A stretch of DNA of 64,000 nt from Aestuariimicrobium sp. p3-SID1156 (lineage in GTDB: Bacteria; Actinomycetota; Actinomycetes; Propionibacteriales; Propionibacteriaceae), in assembly GCF_025144225.1 (NCBI RefSeq), contig NZ_JALXXB010000006.1:1-64000 (forward strand). Direction: 5' to 3'. Made by a program: the position numbers and the translations under genes. Shown here piece by piece: positions 1-6,668 of the stretch (the first letter of the stretch is position 1; each line of letters begins with the position of its first letter). The notes beneath the pieces were generated by a model, which worked only from the letters and a program-made list of their open reading frames with translations, ran no database searches and had not been told where the DNA came from.

Positions 1-4
1 CCGT

Positions 5-26
5 TGTCGCGGCCCGGGCCGCGACA
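5..26. repeat. 22-bp perfect palindrome upstream of sugar permease genes
   Basis: A perfect self-complementary 22-mer (core GGCCCGGGCC, outer arms TGTCGC/GCGACA) ends 30 bp before the first permease. It can fold into a strong hairpin. In sugar ABC operons such hairpins often lie between the solute-binding-protein gene and the permeases and lower permease expression. The binding-protein gene would lie just outside the window, so this role is inferred. It could also be an operator. Confidence 0.6.
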
Positions 27-56
27 CGCCCTCCACCACCACCGCCACGTCCCCCC

Positions 57-980
57 ATGAAGGAAGCCATGCCCCCCACCCCAGGCACCCTGCAGGCCAG
101 CCGCCGCCCACGCGTCGTCAGCCGTGATGGCGCCGTCGCCGGATTGTTGTTCGTGGCCCCGATGCTGGTGTTGTTCATCATCTTCCGGTTCGTCCCGACC
201 CTGGGGGCGGTGGGTCTCAGCTTCACCAACTACAAGCTCAACGGCGAGTACGACGTGGTCGGCTTCGAGAACTACACCAAGTTCCTGGGCAGCGAGGTCG
301 CCCGCAACGCCCTGGCCACCACCCTCATCTACGCCGCCATCTATGTTCCGTTGATGGTGGTTACGGCCCTGGTCACCGCGCTGGTCCTGAACCGGATCGT
401 GTGGGGCTCCTCCTTCTTCCGCGGCGCGCTGTTCCTGCCCTATGTCACCTCCTTCGTGCTCGCCGGCATCATCTGGCGCTGGATCTTCAACGTGCAGGGC
501 CCACTCAACGAAATGCTCACCAACCTCGGCGCCCCCGCCATCGGCTTCCTCACCGGCTCCCGGGTGACGGTCCTGGCCAGCCTGGCGACGGTCTCGGTGT
601 GGCGCGGGTTCGGCTATTCGATGCTGATCCTGCTGGCCGGCCTGAAGACGATCCCCGGTGAGCTCTACGAGTCGGCCATGACCGACGGTGCCTCCGCCTG
701 GCAACGGTTCTGGAAGATCACGCTGCCGCTGCTGAAGCCCTCACTGTTCTTCGTGCTGGTCATCGAGACCATTGGCGCCTTCCAGGTCTTCGACACGGTC
801 TACGTCATGACCGGCGGTGGACCGGCCCGCGCCAGCTACAGCCTCGTCTACCACCTCTACGAGTCGGGCTTCCGATTCTTCAACTTCGGCTACGCCTCGG
901 CCGTGGGAGTTGTCCTGTTCATGATCGTGTTCCTGATCTCGCTGGTCCAGCGTGCACTCCTTGACCGGGCGGAGGGCTGA
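57..980 (+). CDS. carbohydrate ABC transporter permease, MalF/UgpA type
   Basis: Inner-membrane permease of a CUT1-type sugar importer, 307 aa. The N-terminus is short and basic, followed by about six hydrophobic segments, the first around residues 27-48 (LLFVAPMLVLFIIF). The EAA loop that docks the ATPase is visible near residue 210-225 (ESAMTDGASAWQRFW followed by ITLP). It pairs with the next gene, 1 bp downstream, to form the heterodimeric channel. No solute-binding protein or ATPase gene is in the window; the binding protein probably lies just upstream and the ATPase may be a shared MsiK-like protein. An alternative ATG at 69 has AAGGAAG just in front of it, so the start is uncertain by 4 codons. 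The substrate cannot be read from the sequence. Confidence 0.9.
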   Translation: MKEAMPPTPGTLQASRRPRVVSRDGAVAGLLFVAPMLVLFIIFRFVPTLGAVGLSFTNYKLNGEYDVVGFENYTKFLGSEVARNALATTLIYAAIYVPLMVVTALVTALVLNRIVWGSSFFRGALFLPYVTSFVLAGIIWRWIFNVQGPLNEMLTNLGAPAIGFLTGSRVTVLASLATVSVWRGFGYSMLILLAGLKTIPGELYESAMTDGASAWQRFWKITLPLLKPSLFFVLVIETIGAFQVFDTVYVMTGGGPARASYSLVYHLYESGFRFFNFGYASAVGVVLFMIVFLISLVQRALLDRAEG

Positions 981-981
981 G

Positions 982-1791
982 ATGCGTACCCACCGCTTGA
1001 CCTGGGCGCACCTGATTGCCCTGCTGTTCAGCATCGCCACGGTGCTGCCGTTCGTCATGGTCATCGTGCTGGCGGTCAGCCCGCCGAATGCGCCGACCAT
1101 CCCCCAGCAGTGGCCCGAGAGCCTCACCCTGCAGAATCTGCGCACCACGCTGACCGCCGGCAACTTCCTGCGTTGGACGTGGAACTCCTTCCTCTACGCC
1201 GCGGTCTCGGTGGTCATCATCCTGCTCACCGCCTCGATGGCCGGCTATGCCTTCGCCAAGAAGCGCTTCCCGGGCCGCGACCTCATCTTCTGGTCCTTCC
1301 TCGCCACGCTGATGGTGCCTGTCCAGGCCACGCTCATCCCGATGTTCGTGCTGATCTCGCGGCTGGAGGGAGTGGACACCTACTGGGGCCTCATCGTGCC
1401 CACCCTGGCCAACAGCCAGGCGGTCTTCCTGATGCGCCAGTTCATCCGCGACCTGCCCGATGAGCTGTTCGACGCCGCCAAAGTCGACGGGGCCGGTGAG
1501 TGGCGCACGTTCTGGCAGATCGTGCTCCCCCTCACCCGTCCGGTCCTGGCCACCCTGGGCATCTTCGTCTTCCTGTGGCACTGGAACGACTTCCTGTGGC
1601 CGCTGGTCATGGCACAGACGGACGACATGCGGACGCTGACCGTGGGTCTGGCGACGCTGAATACCGAGACCGTGCCCCAGGCCCAGGTCATGGCCGGTGC
1701 GCTGGTGACGGTCATCCCGTGCCTGGTGATCTTCCTGCTCCTGCAGCGCCACATCGTCGCCTCGGTGGCATCCACCGGCATCAAGGGATGA
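982..1791 (+). CDS. carbohydrate ABC transporter permease, MalG/UgpE type
   Basis: Second permease of the sugar importer, 269 aa with about six membrane segments. The EAA motif is DAAKVDGAGEWRTFW followed by VLPL, near residues 166-185. ATG 982 was chosen over an in-frame GTG at 952 because GGAGGG at 971-976 is well placed and the gene then starts 1 bp after the first permease ends. Its stop overlaps the ATG of the next gene (ATGA), so it belongs to one translationally coupled unit with the downstream amidohydrolase-fold, aminotransferase, SDR and aldolase genes. That coupling suggests the imported compound is what those enzymes process. Confidence 0.92.
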   Translation: MRTHRLTWAHLIALLFSIATVLPFVMVIVLAVSPPNAPTIPQQWPESLTLQNLRTTLTAGNFLRWTWNSFLYAAVSVVIILLTASMAGYAFAKKRFPGRDLIFWSFLATLMVPVQATLIPMFVLISRLEGVDTYWGLIVPTLANSQAVFLMRQFIRDLPDELFDAAKVDGAGEWRTFWQIVLPLTRPVLATLGIFVFLWHWNDFLWPLVMAQTDDMRTLTVGLATLNTETVPQAQVMAGALVTVIPCLVIFLLLQRHIVASVASTGIKG

Positions 1792-2555
1792 TCGGCATGG
1801 ATGACGGCCTGGTGATCCACGACCTGCACCGAATCCTTGGCCCGCTGATGGACGACCAGGTCCCCACCGACACGGTGGGCGGCCTGATCGGCGACCTCGA
1901 CGAGCTCGGGGTCACCTCCTGTTCGGCGGTGCTGTCCTGGCAGTGGTGCGGTGATCCCAGTGGACGCGACGCGACCCACGCTCCCCTTCCGTCCCCGCTG
2001 GCCGGCTGGGTCGAGGGCCGCGTGCATGTGGTGCCGCTCATCCTTCCCGCCGCCCCGGGTGGAGGGTGGCCCGCAGACCCCGACCAGCTGGTGGCTGCTG
2101 GCGTCCGGATGGTGCGTGCCTGCCCCGGACGCCACCGCTGGAGCCTGGACTCACCCCCCGCCATGGCCTGGTGGGGGACGCTGGCAGACGCCGGATGTGC
2201 CGTCTCACTCGACGTCTCCGAGGTCGGTTTCGGTGGCATCCGCGCCCTCGCTCGCAGCTTCCCCGAGCTGACCGTGGTGGCGCTCAACCCCGGCTACCGG
2301 GAGCTGCGCCGCACCGCCGAGCTGCTGGAAGCGGCCCCGAACGTCCTCGCCGAGGTGGGCACACTCAACACCTCCGGCGGGGTGGAATGGCTCGCTGCGG
2401 TGGCGGGCGCTGAGCGGCTCGTCTTCGGCACCGGGGGGCCGGTCAATGACGACGCCGGCGCCACCTGGCTGCTGCGCCACCTCGACCTGCCCCGTGACCA
2501 GGTGGAGCGCATCGCCCACGGCAACGCGGCCCGACTCCTGGGGGTGGGGGCATGA
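1788..2555 (+). CDS. amidohydrolase-fold protein lacking all metal ligands (probable pseudoenzyme)
   Basis: Protein of 255 aa that aligns by eye with the intact amidohydrolase_2-family enzyme encoded next to it. Shared features are overall length, the C-terminal ERLVFGTGG...AARLLG region and the position of beta-strand segments. The catalytic set is gone. The N-terminal HxH is replaced by HDLH, the GVKLH position reads GVRMVR, the PVLAH position reads AVSLDVS, GHGG reads LNPGYRE, and the final GSD reads GTGG. A metal-dependent reaction is therefore unlikely. I infer a structural or regulatory partner of the next protein. The start overlaps the permease stop as ATGA; an ATG at 1797 is better spaced from AAGGGA at 1783-1788 and may be the true start. 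The same degenerate/intact pairing recurs at 10755-9281 on the other strand. Confidence 0.75.
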   Translation: MIGMDDGLVIHDLHRILGPLMDDQVPTDTVGGLIGDLDELGVTSCSAVLSWQWCGDPSGRDATHAPLPSPLAGWVEGRVHVVPLILPAAPGGGWPADPDQLVAAGVRMVRACPGRHRWSLDSPPAMAWWGTLADAGCAVSLDVSEVGFGGIRALARSFPELTVVALNPGYRELRRTAELLEAAPNVLAEVGTLNTSGGVEWLAAVAGAERLVFGTGGPVNDDAGATWLLRHLDLPRDQVERIAHGNAARLLGVGA

Positions 2556-3322
2556 GGATCCTCGACGCCCACGCCCACATCGGCAGCTGGGGTGACTTCC
2601 TGATCCCCCGCCCGGACGCCGACTGGTTGGCCCGCATCCTCTCCGACCTCGGCGTGGAGGCGGCCGGCATCTCCCACATGGTGGGGGTCGGCCACGACAC
2701 CGACACCGGGAACCGCCTCGCCCTGGAGGCTGCCCGGGCGCACCCGGGGCGGCTGTACGTGTGGCTGGTCCATTCCCCCCACCACCCGCAGTCCCTGGCG
2801 CAGCTGCGGGATCAGCTCGACCTGCCCGGGGTGTGGGGTGTCAAGCTGCACCCCGACACCCACCAGGTGGGGCTGGACGACCCCGCCTACGCACCCCTGT
2901 TCGCGTTGGCCAGCGAACGCGGCGTTCCCGTGCTGGCACACACCCAGACCGATTCGCTGTTCAGCGATCCGACGGTCGCGGCGACGGTGGCGCGACGCTG
3001 GAGCATGCCACTGCTGGCGGGGCACGGTGGTCTGTGGCAGTACGGGCTGCTTCGCGCCGCCCGGCTCGCGGCCGAGGTCGACAACCTGTGGTTCGAGACC
3101 GGCAGCTCACGCCTGACCCGGCGCTGGCTCGCCCGCGTGGTCGCAGAGGCCGGGGCCGAGAAGGTGCTCTACGGCAGCGATGCCCTCTTCCTCGATCCGC
3201 GGACCGCAGTGGGTCGGCTGCTGGCAGCCGACCTCTCCCCCTCGGACCGTGCCGCAGTTGCCGGTGGCAACCTCACCCGCATTCTCGGACACCGATTGCT
3301 ACCCCCAGGAGGACAACCGTGA
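2552..3322 (+). CDS. metal-dependent amidohydrolase (PF04909-like TIM barrel), putative lactonase or hydrolase
   Basis: TIM-barrel amidohydrolase of 256 aa with the complete metal and catalytic set: DAHAH at residues 5-9 (H7, H9), GVKLH (H100), PVLAH (H130), AGHGG (H158) and GSD (D210). Members of this family act as decarboxylases, lactonases and hydrolases on carboxylated or sugar-derived substrates. With sugar permeases and a DapA-like aldolase in the same operon, a sugar-lactonase role is one reasonable inference. The start overlaps the previous gene as ATGA, and the end overlaps the aminotransferase start (GTGA), so expression is tightly coupled. No signal peptide is present; the enzyme is cytoplasmic. 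Confidence 0.85.
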   Translation: MRILDAHAHIGSWGDFLIPRPDADWLARILSDLGVEAAGISHMVGVGHDTDTGNRLALEAARAHPGRLYVWLVHSPHHPQSLAQLRDQLDLPGVWGVKLHPDTHQVGLDDPAYAPLFALASERGVPVLAHTQTDSLFSDPTVAATVARRWSMPLLAGHGGLWQYGLLRAARLAAEVDNLWFETGSSRLTRRWLARVVAEAGAEKVLYGSDALFLDPRTAVGRLLAADLSPSDRAAVAGGNLTRILGHRLLPPGGQP

Positions 3323-4539
3323 CGCCCCCGCTCGCCATCGACGGCGCTGCCCCACTCTTCCCTCTCGGCGAGGGTTCCCCCTGGCCATCGTGGCCGCCGC
3401 CGGCGACCGAGGAGCAACGGGCCTTGCAGGAGGAGGTGCTGCGGTCGGGGCGCTGGGGTGCCACCTCCGGAGAGCTCTGCCACACCTTCGCCCAGCGCTT
3501 CGCAGAGCGCCACGGCTGCGTCTCGGGAGTGACCACCGTCAACGGCACCGTGGGGCTCTCGGCCGCACTGGCCGCCTGGGGAGTCGGGCCGGGTGATGAG
3601 GTGGTGGTCCCTGCCTACACCTTCGTCGCGTCCGCCACCGCTGTGGCCATGCTCGGAGCCACCCCGGTCATCGCCGATGTGGACCCCCACGATGGCCACC
3701 TGAGCGCCCAGACGCTGCAGGAGGCTCTCTCGGAGAAGACCCGGGCCGTCATGGTGGTGCACATCGCCGGGTCGCCCTGCGACATGGACCAGATCCTTCC
3801 GATCACGCGCGAGCGCGGCCTCCCGGTGCTGGAGGACGCGGCCCAGGCCCACGGCGCCAGCTACCGTGGTCGTCCCGCGGGCAGCCTGGGTGACGCGGCC
3901 TCCTTCTCGTTCCAGTCCTCCAAGGCGATGACCGCCGGCGAGGGCGGCATCCTCACCACCCCCGACGCCGAACTGGGCGAGTTGCTGTGGTCGGTGTGCA
4001 ATGTCGGACGCAGCCGCCGGGGCGCGTGGTACGGCCATGAGCGCATCGGCTGGAACCTGCGCATGACCGAGTTCCAGGCTGCGATCCTGCTGCCCTGGCT
4101 GGACCGACTCGACGAGCAGATCACGCGCCGCAATGCCTTCGTGGACGCCTTCAGCGACGGCCTGGCCCGGCGAGGCGTCCCGGCGAGGGTGGCGCCCTGC
4201 CCCGAGGGCACCACCCGCGACACGCGCCACCTGGCGATGATCGACCTCAACCCCGACAGCGACCCCACCGCAGCCGACGGCACGACCAAGGACTGGGTGC
4301 TGCAGGCCCTCGCCGCAGAAGGGGTCCCGACCGATGCCGGCTACCCCGGCCTCCACCGGATCCCGGCGATCGCTGAGGTGTCCCGCTGTCTGCCCGCCCC
4401 GGGCACCGACCGATTCTGTGCCTCCACCCTGTGGCTGCGCCAGAACCTGCTGATGGCAGACCCCGAGGTGGCAGACCAGACCGCTGAGGCATTCTCCCGC
4501 GTCCTTTCCGACCCCCGCTCGAGGAGCAACCATGAATGA
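3319..4539 (+). CDS. DegT/DnrJ/EryC1/StrS-family PLP aminotransferase
   Basis: Fold-type I PLP enzyme of 406 aa, typical for sugar aminotransferases. LEDAAQAHGA (D173, pyridine-nitrogen contact) and FQSSKAMTAGEGG (K202, Schiff-base lysine) are intact. The family transfers an amino group between glutamate or glutamine and a keto-sugar or keto-cyclitol; in a catabolic operon it may run in the deaminating direction. The start is GTG 3319, inside a GTGA overlap with the preceding gene and 6 nt after AGGAGG at 3307-3312. It overlaps the SDR gene by 8 bp. The paralogue at 10752-11939 differs clearly in sequence, so this is not a recent duplication. The substrate is unknown. Confidence 0.9.
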   Translation: MTPPLAIDGAAPLFPLGEGSPWPSWPPPATEEQRALQEEVLRSGRWGATSGELCHTFAQRFAERHGCVSGVTTVNGTVGLSAALAAWGVGPGDEVVVPAYTFVASATAVAMLGATPVIADVDPHDGHLSAQTLQEALSEKTRAVMVVHIAGSPCDMDQILPITRERGLPVLEDAAQAHGASYRGRPAGSLGDAASFSFQSSKAMTAGEGGILTTPDAELGELLWSVCNVGRSRRGAWYGHERIGWNLRMTEFQAAILLPWLDRLDEQITRRNAFVDAFSDGLARRGVPARVAPCPEGTTRDTRHLAMIDLNPDSDPTAADGTTKDWVLQALAAEGVPTDAGYPGLHRIPAIAEVSRCLPAPGTDRFCASTLWLRQNLLMADPEVADQTAEAFSRVLSDPRSRSNHE

Positions 4540-5572
4540 TCTGATGACAGGATTCCCCGCCACCGTCGAGGCACTGGAGGACGAGCTCTCTCGGCCCTCC
4601 GCCGCAGTCGGGGAGGCGCTGGCCACCACCGAGGGTGACATCGTGGTCCTCGGCGCTGGCGGCAAGGTCGGTCCGACGCTGGTGCGCATGATCCAGCGGG
4701 CCCTCGACGAGGCGGGGTCGAGCCGACGCGTGCTCGCGGTGTCCCGCTGGTCCGATGCCGAGGTCCGCGACCGCGTGGCGGGTTGGGGCGTGGAGCCCAT
4801 CAGCGCCGACCTGTCCGACCCCGGCTGCTGGGAGGGCCTGCCCGACGCGGGCGCGATGTTCTTCCTGGCCGGGAACAAGTTCGGCACCAGCGGTAACGAG
4901 CACCTGACCTGGTGGATGAACGCCGTCGTACCGGGCATGGCGGCAGCCCGCTATCGGGGCGTCCCGACCGTGGTCTACGGCTCGGGCAATGTGTATCCCT
5001 TCGTCGACCCCACCAGCGGCGGTTGCCGCGAGTCCGACCCGGTCGGCCCGGTCGGGGCGTACGCGCAGAGCTGTCTGGCGCGCGAGCAGGCCTTCACCCA
5101 TGCGGCGCACGCCTGGGGGACGCCGGTGTCGATCTATCGCCTGAACTACGCCGTCGAGTTGCGCTACGGGGTGCTCGCCGACATCGCGTCCACGATCATG
5201 GCCGGTGAACCGGTCGACGTGACCATGGGTGCGGTGAACCTGGTCTGGCAGCGCGACTCCACGGAGTGGAGCATCCGCAGCATCGCCCAGGCCGGAACGC
5301 CGCCCTTCGTGCTGAACGGTACCGGGCCCGAAACCGCCTCCACCCGCTCCCTGGCCACCCAGCTCGCGGACCTGCTCGGACGGGAGCTCACGCTGACCGG
5401 CACCGAGGCCCCCGAGGCCCTCCTCAGCAATGCCGCGCTCTGCCATGGGCTCTACGGCTACCCCACCGTGCCGCTGCAACAGGCACTCGCCTGGGTGGCT
5501 GAGTGGATCAATCGCGGAGGCGCCCAGCTGGGCAAGGCCACCAAATTCCAGACTCGTGACGGGAAGTTTTGA
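4532..5572 (+). CDS. NAD-dependent epimerase/dehydratase-family (extended SDR) protein with altered active site
   Basis: Rossmann-fold protein of 346 aa. About 34 N-terminal residues precede the nucleotide-binding loop GAGGKVG (41-47). Extended SDRs normally carry YxxxK; here the corresponding place reads YAQSC (Y177...C181), so the catalytic lysine is replaced by cysteine. VVYGSGNVYP at 148-156 supplies the Ser/Gly strand seen in epimerases. It may still bind NAD(P) and act through different chemistry, or oxidise a substrate without classic SDR proton relay. GAGGAG lies upstream of ATG 4532, which overlaps the aminotransferase gene by 8 bp; the stop overlaps the aldolase ATG. Probably an oxidoreductase step of the same pathway (inference). 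Confidence 0.8.
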   Translation: MNDLMTGFPATVEALEDELSRPSAAVGEALATTEGDIVVLGAGGKVGPTLVRMIQRALDEAGSSRRVLAVSRWSDAEVRDRVAGWGVEPISADLSDPGCWEGLPDAGAMFFLAGNKFGTSGNEHLTWWMNAVVPGMAAARYRGVPTVVYGSGNVYPFVDPTSGGCRESDPVGPVGAYAQSCLAREQAFTHAAHAWGTPVSIYRLNYAVELRYGVLADIASTIMAGEPVDVTMGAVNLVWQRDSTEWSIRSIAQAGTPPFVLNGTGPETASTRSLATQLADLLGRELTLTGTEAPEALLSNAALCHGLYGYPTVPLQQALAWVAEWINRGGAQLGKATKFQTRDGKF

Positions 5573-6597
5573 TGAACGATCAAGTCAATCTCGCCGGCGC
5601 CATTCCGGCCACCCCTCTGCTCCTCGACGACTCGGGACGCATTGACTGGGCCCGTCAGCGCGCCCTGCTGCGCTACTACCTGGACGCCGGGGTCGACGGG
5701 CTGGCCGTCGGCGTCCACACCACCCAGTTCGAGCTGCACGACGATCCGGTCGCGCTGCGGGAACTCTGGACCCTGGTCCGCGACGAGGTGTCCACCGCCG
5801 ATCGGCCGGTGACCCTGGTGGCCGGGATCTGCGGGGACGTCCCCCAGGCCCACGCAGAAGCCACGGTCGCCACCGAGCTCGGCTTCGCCGCAGCCCTGCT
5901 CTGCTCCAGCGGTATGGCCCAGGTGACTCCGGAAGCTCTGCTCCAACGGGCCCGCGCTGTCGGGGAGGTGATGCCAACCATCGGCTTCTACCTTCAGGAA
6001 TCGGTCGGTGGTGTGCACCTGCCAGACACCTTCTGGAGCGAACTGGTCGACGTCGACACAGTGGCCGGCATCAAGGCCGCCCCCTTCGACCGGTACCGCA
6101 CCCGGGATGTCGCCCGCTCGATCCTGCGCTCTGACCGCTGGGACCAGGTGGCGCTGCTCACCGGCAACGATGACTCGATCATCGCCGACCTGGTCACCCC
6201 CCACCGGCTCGACGTCGGCGGCGAGGTCAGGGAGCTGCGCGTCCAGGGCGGCCTGCTCGGCCAGTTCGCCGTCGGTACCCGAGCCGCAGTGAGCCTGACC
6301 CACCAGTCCCTCGAGTGCGGCGATCAGGTGCCCGCCGAACTCCTGGCGCTCGGCCAGGACCTGACCGAGGTGAACGCGGCCGTCTTCGACGTGGCCAACA
6401 ATTTCGCCGGCTGCGTCGCCGGGGTCAACGAGGTGCTCCGCCAGCAGGGCATCGCAGCCTCCGCCACCTGCCTCTCCGAGTCGGAGCGGGTGTCAGCCGG
6501 CCAGTCGGAGCTGATCCGGCGCGTCCGCTCGGAGCACCCCTGGCTGCTCGATGAGGAGTTCATCGCCGAGAACCGGGACCGCTGGCTGAACGCCTGA
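5572..6597 (+). CDS. DapA-superfamily (class I, Schiff-base) aldolase or lyase
   Basis: Protein of 341 aa in the dihydrodipicolinate synthase/N-acetylneuraminate lyase superfamily, somewhat longer than the usual 290-310 aa. The Schiff-base lysine is in VAGIKAAPF (K168) and the catalytic tyrosine in GFYLQES (Y140); the 28-residue spacing equals that of E. coli DapA (Y133/K161). The usual GTTGE loop is replaced by GVHTTQFE, so the substrate is not that of DapA; a true dapA is at 49641-50537. Retro-aldol cleavage of a 2-keto-3-deoxy sugar acid would fit the operon, but this is inference. ATG 5572 overlaps the SDR stop by 1 bp, with GGGAAG upstream. Last gene of the operon. Confidence 0.85.
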   Translation: MNDQVNLAGAIPATPLLLDDSGRIDWARQRALLRYYLDAGVDGLAVGVHTTQFELHDDPVALRELWTLVRDEVSTADRPVTLVAGICGDVPQAHAEATVATELGFAAALLCSSGMAQVTPEALLQRARAVGEVMPTIGFYLQESVGGVHLPDTFWSELVDVDTVAGIKAAPFDRYRTRDVARSILRSDRWDQVALLTGNDDSIIADLVTPHRLDVGGEVRELRVQGGLLGQFAVGTRAAVSLTHQSLECGDQVPAELLALGQDLTEVNAAVFDVANNFAGCVAGVNEVLRQQGIAASATCLSESERVSAGQSELIRRVRSEHPWLLDEEFIAENRDRWLNA

Positions 6598-6617
6598 ACC
6601 ACATCCCGGAAACGCGA

Positions 6618-6660
6618 CTCAGCCCCGCACCCCGACTGGCTGTCGAGGTGCGGGGCTGAG
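6618..6660. terminator. bidirectional terminator-like hairpin
   Basis: A perfect 14-bp stem (CTCAGCCCCGCACC at 6618-6631, its complement at 6647-6660) with a 15-nt loop lies between the stops of two convergent operons. It is followed by TTCTGT rather than a long T run. Confidence 0.8.
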
Positions 6661-6668
6661 TTCTGTCG

